Assembly (NCBI GenBank): GCA_003499525.1
Contig: DNTB01000063.1
Location: 1 to 5,997 of the forward strand
Length of the DNA: 5,997 nucleotides
DNA from: Flavobacteriales bacterium
GTDB lineage: Bacteria; Bacteroidota; Bacteroidia; Flavobacteriales_G; Salibacteraceae
Reading direction: 5' to 3'
The translations under genes and the position numbers were made by a program. Below, in pieces: positions 1-4,303 of the stretch. Under the pieces are notes generated by a model. That model searched no databases. It was not told the DNA's origin and was given only the letters and a program-made list of their open reading frames with translations. Position 1 is the first letter of the stretch. Every line of letters starts with the position of its first letter.

Positions 1-69
1 ATATGGCCATCCAAAATTTTAAAACCAAACAGGCTTTTGGGTGAACCTATGGCTTCCCGGAACGCGATA

Positions 70-89
70 GTCCCGAAAGCTTTCGGGAC
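70..89. repeat. Perfect 20-bp TCCCGA-type palindrome
   Basis: GTCCCGAAAGCTTTCGGGAC is a perfect palindrome 21 bases past the stop of the lipoprotein gene. Read along the minus strand it is not followed by a T-run, so it is a weak candidate for an intrinsic terminator. It shares its TCCCGA/TCGGGA ends with palindromes at 1862-1879 and 2549-2566, which suggests a dispersed intergenic palindrome family. The remaining bases 1-69 hold no feature I can support. Confidence 0.6.
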
Positions 90-110
90 GCGCACCAGCG
101 CATTATGTGG

Positions 111-590
111 TTATTCGCGCGTGAACTGGGGGATGGGCGGAGGGTTTTCAAAAATTGCATTCGTACTATCTATTAAGTGAAATAGCTCATTACGTCTTAG
201 CTCATTATCTTTTTTCATCAGAAAAAATAATCTAAAATGATGTTGCCTTAAGAAAACTATGTCACCAGAACTATCAACTAAGACTTCTTTGATAGAATGA
301 GGGCCGTCTTTTTCCATGTAGAAAAAATGCTTTGTATAGTAATCATTGTCGGTTTCAATAATGTCAGTTGTATCCATTAAAAACACTTGTTTCCTCTTGA
401 GTAGAATAGAGATTTTTTCTGATAAAGATTTATTCCTTTCAAGCTCAACAACCAAGCTATCAATGGGGTCTTCTAAATCACATCGGATATCCGTGACATA
501 GTATTTGTATGTTGGCATATCTGTATTTTGTTGATTGCAACTAAATAATATCCAAGCCATTAGTAAGAAGACTGATAACATTTTAATCAT
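111..590 (-). CDS. Small lipoprotein, candidate immunity protein for the adjacent RHS toxin
   Basis: A 159-residue protein that I do not recognise by family. Seen in the sequence: a short lysine-containing N-terminus, a hydrophobic stretch (residues 5-16) and a lipobox LFSC with the acylated cysteine at residue 18, followed by NQQNTD. The segment after the cysteine lacks the acidic/lysine-rich run often seen in surface-exported Bacteroidota lipoproteins, so a periplasm-facing location is the simpler guess. The rest is charged and mostly hydrophilic, ending PPIPQFTRE. I chose the ATG at 590 rather than the TTG at 596 because 590-587 reads ATGA on the minus strand, overlapping the RHS stop, a classic coupled start. 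GC is about 33%, well below the right-hand genes. Inference: gene order and coupling suggest it neutralises the RHS C-terminal domain. An unrelated lipoprotein is possible. Confidence 0.8.
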   Translation of the reverse strand: MIKMLSVFLLMAWILFSCNQQNTDMPTYKYYVTDIRCDLEDPIDSLVVELERNKSLSEKISILLKRKQVFLMDTTDIIETDNDYYTKHFFYMEKDGPHSIKEVLVDSSGDIVFLRQHHFRLFFLMKKDNELRRNELFHLIDSTNAIFENPPPIPQFTRE

Positions 591-1570
591 TTCCAAACTG
601 AATCTTTGTATCGTCCTTTTTCCACACCCGGAAGAATGATGTTTTCATAAATGTACTCATCAGAAACATACATTTTAAGTCTATTTCTGAATTCTTGGTT
701 TCGCTGAATTGCTATGTTCCAATATGTTGACTTTACTATTATACTGGATGAGTGCTGCCGAAGAAACTTGTTTTTTATTTGACCCCTTGACATTCCCGCT
801 TTAAACTTATCAATGATGAATTCTCCATGTAGTAGCGATTCATGGAGCCAGGTGTCATAAGCAACAAGTCCAGACATAGTGCTTCCTCTAATGCTATAGT
901 CATCCCACATTTTTGACTGTTCGACTACTGTGTGAGTCATGCTCAATAAACCATCTTTTATGTCAAAAGTGGTTAGTCCCAATCCGTAGACATCATCACC
1001 AAAAACATCTTTTTCTACACCAGTATTTCCAACAGTGAAATTTAAGTTTACGTTTTTGCTGTTCTTGCCTGATTTTGAAGCTGAAAGAGAAGCTCCAGTA
1101 ATTTGACCTGTAAAAGTAAATCCAGCCTGAGCATTATCTAAGATGTACTCCTTGCCTTCTTTGGTCTGAATAAATTGCTCGAATGCATAGGCTTGTTCGA
1201 AGTTTACAAATTTTCCGTCTTTCTTTTCATACATCTTATTAATGTCAATATTAACACTATCTCCGTACGGATCAGAAAACCAAATTGGACTGTTTTCAAA
1301 TGTTGCATACTGACTAATCGAAGGATTCGGTTTCGGATCCAAGTTCCACCTTCTCCCCAGTCTTGGATCGTATTCCCAGAACTGCGCAGTGTAGTGGTTT
1401 CCCGCCCCTTTCAGTTCATCAGTACGTTCTTGCCCGTTAAACCCATACCTGTAAGCCCTTACGCGTTTTTTTAACCCACTCCCTTTCTTTTCTAGACCCT
1501 TTTCTAAAAAAAGTGTGTTTTCTTCTAGTACCCTTTCCTGTGGTTGATATTCAAGTTTTAAACCGCCCAT
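587..1570 (-). CDS. Orphan RHS-core protein with divergent C-terminal (toxin-like) domain
   Basis: A 327-residue protein. Residues 40-104 are a recognisable RHS repeat-associated core of Bacteroidota type: YRYGFNGQE (40-48), YDPRLGRRWNLDP (67-79), then SQYATFENSPIWFSDPYGD. In this family the core marks the end of the RHS cage and is followed by a variable effector domain; here that domain is residues ~105-327. It has no family I can name. It contains HESLLH (H243, E244, H248), a metal-site-like motif that is not a canonical HExxH. Residues 1-39 are Lys/Glu-rich and not RHS-like. There is no signal peptide. Full RHS proteins are usually well over 1000 residues, so this is only a tip. A TAA lies in frame directly before the ATG at 1570, so the 5' end is closed rather than mis-called. 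GC falls from about 52% in the core to about 34% in the tip. The downstream lipoprotein overlaps by 4 bases. Alternative: a degraded RHS remnant. Confidence 0.85.
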   Translation of the reverse strand: MGGLKLEYQPQERVLEENTLFLEKGLEKKGSGLKKRVRAYRYGFNGQERTDELKGAGNHYTAQFWEYDPRLGRRWNLDPKPNPSISQYATFENSPIWFSDPYGDSVNIDINKMYEKKDGKFVNFEQAYAFEQFIQTKEGKEYILDNAQAGFTFTGQITGASLSASKSGKNSKNVNLNFTVGNTGVEKDVFGDDVYGLGLTTFDIKDGLLSMTHTVVEQSKMWDDYSIRGSTMSGLVAYDTWLHESLLHGEFIIDKFKAGMSRGQIKNKFLRQHSSSIIVKSTYWNIAIQRNQEFRNRLKMYVSDEYIYENIILPGVEKGRYKDSVWK

Positions 1571-1592
1571 TTATCGGGATTAAAAGTAAAAC

Positions 1593-1617
1593 ATCGATCT
1601 GGCATTATCCAGTCGAT
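1593..1617 (-). promoter_or_regulatory. Hairpin or operator-like inverted repeat upstream of the RHS gene
   Basis: ATCGA-T-CTGG (1593-1602) pairs with CCAGTCGAT (1609-1617) around the loop CATTAT, giving a 9-bp stem with one bulged T. It lies 22-46 bases upstream of the RHS start codon, so it would sit either in the 5' leader RNA or at the promoter as a protein-binding dyad. No T-run follows on the minus strand. Its regulatory role is inferred from position only. Confidence 0.35.
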
Positions 1618-1628
1618 CAAAAAGCAGA

Positions 1629-1711
1629 CTTTAACATAACAGCTTCTTATACGAGCAGCCCCATGCAGCCAGACTAACCCAAAGCTGTCCTATAAGTCAG
1701 TTATGTTAAGT
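1629..1711. repeat. Imperfect long inverted repeat, attC-like
   Basis: TTAACATAAC (1631-1640) is the exact reverse complement of GTTATGTTAA (1700-1709), and CTTATA (1646-1651) pairs with TATAAG (1691-1696). This gives a two-step stem with a small asymmetric internal loop enclosing about 39 nt. A competing pairing is ACAGCTT (1639-1645) with AAGCTGT (1682-1688). The right end reads GTTAAGT, which fits the integron core consensus GTTRRRY. The left end, CTTTAAC, misses RYYYAAC at one position. The length of about 83 nt is in the attC range. Without an integrase or a second clear site this is only attC-like. It could equally be a leader or terminator structure, or a transposon end. Confidence 0.4.
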
Positions 1712-1740
1712 GTCGCCTACGGCGCTACACGTCTGTTTTT
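1710..1740 (+). terminator. Terminator-like hairpin with T-run (plus strand)
   Basis: GTGT-CGCC (1710-1717), loop TAC, GGCG (1721-1724), bulge CT, ACAC (1727-1730), then GTCTGTTTTT. A stem followed closely by five Ts fits an intrinsic terminator on the plus strand. No plus-strand gene is visible upstream, so what it would terminate is unknown. It directly abuts the attC-like repeat. Confidence 0.35.
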
Positions 1741-1818
1741 GCCTTCCGCCCTCCGGTTGGATCATTCCTTAAATTGAAGCAATTCCAGAGCCCGGCCAAC
1801 GCGATTACTTCACTTCAA

Positions 1819-1921
1819 GGAACGTCAAAAAGCAATCGTCAAGACCGATGAAGGAAGTTGGTCCCGATTCCTATCGGGAGGTGTTGGCCATGAGGGCTTC
1901 CTTCATTGGGATTGATGTTCC
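1819..1921. repeat. Nested stem-loop of about 100 nt around a TCCCGAT palindrome
   Basis: From the outside in: GGAAC (1819-1823) pairs with GTTCC (1917-1921); AATC (1834-1837) with GATT (1910-1913); CCGATGAAGGAAG (1845-1857) with CTTCCTTCATTGG (1897-1909), 13 bp with one G-T wobble; and at the centre TCCCGAT (1862-1868) with ATCGGGA (1873-1879) around TCCT. All pairs are read directly from the sequence. The size and depth of nesting are unusual for an ordinary terminator and fit a MITE-like palindromic element or a structured RNA. Which strand is transcribed, if either, is unknown. Confidence 0.6.
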
Positions 1922-2040
1922 AAGCGTCGTTCTTTCGTTTTTAGTAGCGATGGAGTTTCAAAGCGCGGAAGGATTCCACGTCAGCTCATTAGAACTTAAA
2001 AAAGGAAAAGGTGCCTACAGCTTCAAGGCTGGGCACGCGA

Positions 2041-2268
2041 TCAGCGTGACCAAGCTTCAGCGAGCCGCCCGCGAGTGCGCCCGAGGGCTGGTGGAGAGGA
2101 GGACGCCTTCAGGCGGCTGTGCCAACAGTCCGTTTTACGCAAGGAGCCGCGCCAGGGCGTGGCGACGCAGCCGATGGGCGCCAGCAGGCGAGCACAAACA
2201 CGGGCAGTGGGTGAACTGATCTGGTGACTGAGTTTAACGAAGTGACCAGGCAGGACACAGGAACTGCC
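2041..2268. other. GC-rich hairpin cluster, possible structured RNA
   Basis: Bases 2041-2220 are about 68% GC by my count, against about 33-38% in the toxin and lipoprotein genes and about 45-55% in sampled lines of the serine hydrolase gene. Short hairpins follow one another: GCCC-GA-GGGC (2079-2088), CGCC-TTCA-GGCG (2104-2115), CTGT-GCCA-ACAG (2117-2128), CGCCA-5 nt-TGGCG (2150-2164), and CTGGTGACT (2221-2229) with AGTGACCAG (2241-2249, one G-G mismatch). The last is enclosed by GGCAGT (2203-2208) and ACTGCC (2263-2268). I recognise no known RNA family (tmRNA, 6S, RNase P, SRP or a riboswitch). Foreign DNA or a repeat element are the alternatives. Confidence 0.35.
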
Positions 2269-2309
2269 ATGAGGCGTACTGCATGAGCTGCAACCAGAGT
2301 GACAAGCCC

Positions 2310-2343
2310 AAAGCCCTGCAAGGGTTTTACTGCTTATTTTTTG
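2310..2343 (+). terminator. Weak terminator-like hairpin (plus strand)
   Basis: AAAGCCCT (2310-2317) pairs with AGGGTTTT (2321-2328, one G-T wobble) around a 3-nt loop. A T-rich stretch, TATTTTTTG, begins seven bases later. The distance to the T-run makes this a poor intrinsic terminator, but it lies just where a plus-strand transcript of the structured region would end. It is listed for that reason only. Confidence 0.2.
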
Positions 2344-2458
2344 ACCTTTTATTGATTTCTAACCACCTACTAAAAATGTGCTGCAAAAGCTTGGCGTTAT
2401 GGTTTGCCGAATGCAGGGAGACGAATACCGCTTTTCCTGCTTACTAGCTTTCCTTTAG

Positions 2459-2503
2459 TTCGCGATATACGCAGCAACGGACAAGAGGATGGTTTTTAAC
2501 TAA
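2459..2503. repeat. Dispersed repeat block 1, copy A (3' flank of the serine hydrolase gene)
   Basis: This 45-base block aligns without gaps to 4121-4165. The first seven bases (TTCGCGA) and 22 of the last 25 bases (GGAC.AGAGG.TGGTTTT.AACTAA) match, while the 13 bases between them have diverged. It begins 152 bases beyond the hydrolase stop codon in the direction of transcription, against 139 bases for the other copy relative to its own gene. The function is unknown. The stretch 2344-2458 to its left shows nothing else I can support. Confidence 0.65.
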
Positions 2504-2526
2504 TATAGAGTATCCCGGATTATAGA

Positions 2527-2595
2527 ACCACATGAAGAATCCGATAGCTCCCGATAAGTATCGGGACAGATCTTGCGACTGTAGAAGGGGCAATA
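2527..2595. repeat. Dispersed palindromic repeat block 2, copy A
   Basis: Shared with copy B (4232-4299): ACCACA, ATCCGATAGCTCC (2539-2551), a 7-nt variable spacer, TATCGGGAC (2559-2567), one purine, GATC, then GGGG and AATA. In this copy the spacer completes a hairpin TCCCGATA-AG-TATCGGGA (2549-2566). A competing pairing of CCGATA (2541-2546) with TATCGG (2559-2564) exists in both copies. It is not followed by a T-run on the minus strand, but it lies 60-128 bases past the hydrolase stop and may protect the 3' end of the mRNA or stop transcription. It resembles REP-type intergenic palindromes. Confidence 0.65.
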
Positions 2596-2654
2596 CCTTG
2601 AACATTAATGAATACCGGAGTTTCGTCATCAAGACTTTGATATTTAGTTGGGTA

Positions 2655-3989
2655 TTATTGCTTGAAGAGCATTCGGGTGTGTATTTCAGATCCCGCTTTA
2701 ATCTGGATAACGTATGGCCCTGGAGAAAGGCCGGCAATGGAGAAGGTGCTTTCAGTTGTGCTTAGAACCCGTTGACCATTGAGATCATAAATTGTAGCTC
2801 TTCTATAGGAATGTAGGTCGGCTTCTATTGTAAGCATATTGCTTGAAGGGTTCGGGTAAAAGGTCGGTTTATACTCTTTCAAATCGTTCATACCCACCAC
2901 GTTGAGGTACTCTTCAATTGCACTGAGCAACTCCTGGATAACCAGCATTGGAGAAGAGGGGGTTTGGTTAATCAGCACAATAATGCTGGCATGAAAGGAG
3001 GTATCGTAAACAGCCGAGGAACGATAGCCTATTGAAGCACCACCATGTCCCCAAACAGTTCGTCCATTCAGTTCAAATTCCTGTATACCGAGCCCTCTTC
3101 GATCCGGACCGACGAAATCTGTCATTTCATCAAATACATTCGGTTCCAGCAATTGTCCGCTCATTAAGGCATGATGCCATAGCGCCATTTCTTCTGCGGT
3201 GGAATACATAGCACCGGCGGACCATTGCGAGGTGTGTAAAGAGGTCCTTGCGGTATCGTTCCAGTCCATCCCGTTATGCCAAGGGTGTGCTACACTTGTG
3301 GGAAGGGTATCATAAATAGGAAAATAGGTGTGTGACATGCCGATAGGGTTGAATAAGCTGTCGTGCATGAGTTGCTCCAGAGATTGACCACTGACACTTT
3401 CAGCGAGGAGTCCGGCCAGGTGATAGTTGGGGTTGGAGTAACTCTGGCCCATCCCCGGTGCAAATAGAGGAGCAGGAAGCCAAGAAAGTATTTCTGGAGT
3501 CGAAAAAATCCTATTCCGATCCTGCTCTAGTGAATCGAGAAATCCGGGCACATCAAAAGTGTTGGCAATACCGCTGGTGTGATTTAGCAATTGCCTTACA
3601 GTAATTGTTGAATCGATGTTTGGATTATAGCTTGGCAACCATTGGTGCAGTGAATCATCCAGAGTCAACATCTGATTGCCGACCAATTTGAGCAAGGCAG
3701 CGGCAGTAAACGTTTTGGTATTGCTTCCAATGCCGAATATCATTTGTGAGGAGATGGCTACTCCGGGCTCGGATTCTCCGCTAACGCCAGTCCACATTCC
3801 CTGACCGGGAAGAAATACCGCCGAGGAGATACCCATGAAATTTTCGCTCGTTCGAAGACTATCCAGGGTATTCTGCAAATCGGACGCCAGGGTAGGGTCG
3901 AAGGTTTGCGATTGAGCGCTACTTAACACAAAAACTGCATAGATTAATAAATGAATGTTCCGTAGCCCAAAATGAGACACTAATTGCAT
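2655..3989 (-). CDS. Secreted serine hydrolase (beta-lactamase/PBP fold) with T9SS sorting domain
   Basis: A 444-residue protein of the class C beta-lactamase-like family (Pfam Beta-lactamase, PF00144), which includes D-aminopeptidases, esterases and penicillin-binding-like enzymes. Motifs, numbered from this start: SNTK with nucleophile S89 and K92, HTSG at 137-140, YSN with Y184 and N186, and HGG at 315-317 in place of KTG. Residues 1-27 form a signal peptide (hydrophobic IHLLIYAVFVLSSA, then AQSQ). Residues ~374-444 are a T9SS type A sorting domain (FYPNP, IYDLNGQRV, then a C-terminal strand ending MLFKQ), so the enzyme should pass the outer membrane and be anchored or released. I chose the ATG at 3989 over the one at 4040 because it gives a normal-length signal peptide and an A/T-rich start context. 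The substrate cannot be read from the sequence, and resistance to beta-lactams should not be assumed. It lies 263 bases downstream of the next gene, so probably has its own promoter. Confidence 0.92.
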   Translation of the reverse strand: MQLVSHFGLRNIHLLIYAVFVLSSAQSQTFDPTLASDLQNTLDSLRTSENFMGISSAVFLPGQGMWTGVSGESEPGVAISSQMIFGIGSNTKTFTAAALLKLVGNQMLTLDDSLHQWLPSYNPNIDSTITVRQLLNHTSGIANTFDVPGFLDSLEQDRNRIFSTPEILSWLPAPLFAPGMGQSYSNPNYHLAGLLAESVSGQSLEQLMHDSLFNPIGMSHTYFPIYDTLPTSVAHPWHNGMDWNDTARTSLHTSQWSAGAMYSTAEEMALWHHALMSGQLLEPNVFDEMTDFVGPDRRGLGIQEFELNGRTVWGHGGASIGYRSSAVYDTSFHASIIVLINQTPSSPMLVIQELLSAIEEYLNVVGMNDLKEYKPTFYPNPSSNMLTIEADLHSYRRATIYDLNGQRVLSTTESTFSIAGLSPGPYVIQIKAGSEIHTRMLFKQ

Positions 3990-4120
3990 ATTCAAATTAT
4001 TTAGTCCGTACTCTGCGGTACTGTTCGAAGCGAAGTTCATCGAATATCCGCAATTAATAAATCATTCGCAAATCCTTCTTATCCGGAATAGTCCAGAGCA
4101 AATGTTGCAAAATACAGTCC

Positions 4121-4165
4121 TTCGCGAACTTGTAGTTTCTGGACGAGAGGTTGGTTTTGAACTAA
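4121..4165. repeat. Dispersed repeat block 1, copy B (3' flank of the FG-GAP gene)
   Basis: This is the partner of 2459-2503, same length and orientation, with 30 of 45 bases identical and the similarity concentrated in the last 25. It lies between the two secreted-protein genes: 139 bases past the stop of the FG-GAP gene and 131 bases before the preferred start of the hydrolase gene. It could therefore belong to the 3' end of one gene or the promoter region of the other. The shared position of copy A favours the 3' interpretation. Confidence 0.65.
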
Positions 4166-4210
4166 GATTGTTTTTTGCCAGCAGACGAGCAGACTTTGAT
4201 TTCCTGTGAT

Positions 4211-4242
4211 AATCTTGTAGCAATGCACCTTACCACAAGATT
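4211..4242. repeat. 8-bp inverted repeat next to repeat block 2
   Basis: AATCTTGT (4211-4218) and ACAAGATT (4235-4242) are perfect reverse complements around a 16-nt loop, overlapping the left edge of block 2 copy B. There is no T-run on the minus strand after it. Copy A has no equivalent, so this is specific to the 3' flank of the FG-GAP gene. Confidence 0.45.
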
Positions 4243-4299
4243 GGATCCGATAGCTCCATGTAATTATCGGGACGGATCGTGTTGGAGCGATGGGGAATA
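4232..4299. repeat. Dispersed palindromic repeat block 2, copy B
   Basis: ATCCGATAGCTCC (4245-4257), a 7-nt spacer and TATCGGGAC (4265-4273), then GATC and GGGG-AATA, match copy A at the same spacing. The spacer is ATGTAAT, so the inner TCCCGATA hairpin of copy A is broken, but the outer pairings CCGATA/TATCGG and GATCCG/CGGATC remain. Loss of one stem with retention of the other suggests that the outer stem is the conserved structure. It begins 5 bases beyond the stop codon of the FG-GAP gene. Confidence 0.65.
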
Positions 4300-4303
4300 T
4301 CCC

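Larger units (their letters stand above)
1741..2340. other. Structured intergenic region without a credible gene
   Basis: I find no convincing coding sequence in these 600 bases. A plus-strand frame is open from 1848 to 2219, but its translation turns into an Arg-rich low-quality stretch in the GC-rich part, has no recognisable motif and runs straight through the perfect stem-loops, so I do not call it. What the region holds is secondary structure: an imperfect inverted repeat at 1765-1779/1808-1822 (13 of 15 bases), the nested stem at 1819-1921, and the GC-rich hairpin cluster at 2041-2268, each described separately. A decayed mobile element or an unrecognised structured RNA are both possible. 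Confidence 0.5.

Noticed and set aside
1..110. The lipoprotein reading frame stays open past its stop codon to the window edge
   Set aside because: Thirty-six codons without a stop is not rare, the stretch includes a palindromic repeat, and nothing suggests that the TAA at 111-113 is read through or is a recent mutation.
1571..1640. Possible Bacteroidota promoter (TTTG and TACTTTTA) before the RHS gene
   Set aside because: The -7-like element differs at one position and the spacing to the nearest TTTG is about 29 bases instead of roughly 19-21.
1751..1771. GGTTGGATCATTCCTT resembles the 3' end of 16S rRNA
   Set aside because: The preceding bases do not match the conserved 16S helix and no 23S, tRNA or other rRNA sequence follows. 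It is a chance similarity.
1848..2219. Plus-strand open frame of 123 codons
   Set aside because: It crosses the stem-loop and the GC-rich hairpin cluster, has no recognisable motif, becomes Arg-rich only because of base composition and has no convincing start signal.
2444..2737. Minus-strand open frame of 97 codons overlapping the end of the hydrolase gene
   Set aside because: It runs through the repeat blocks and overlaps a well-supported gene in another frame. Its SRYLSG segment is simply the translated palindrome.
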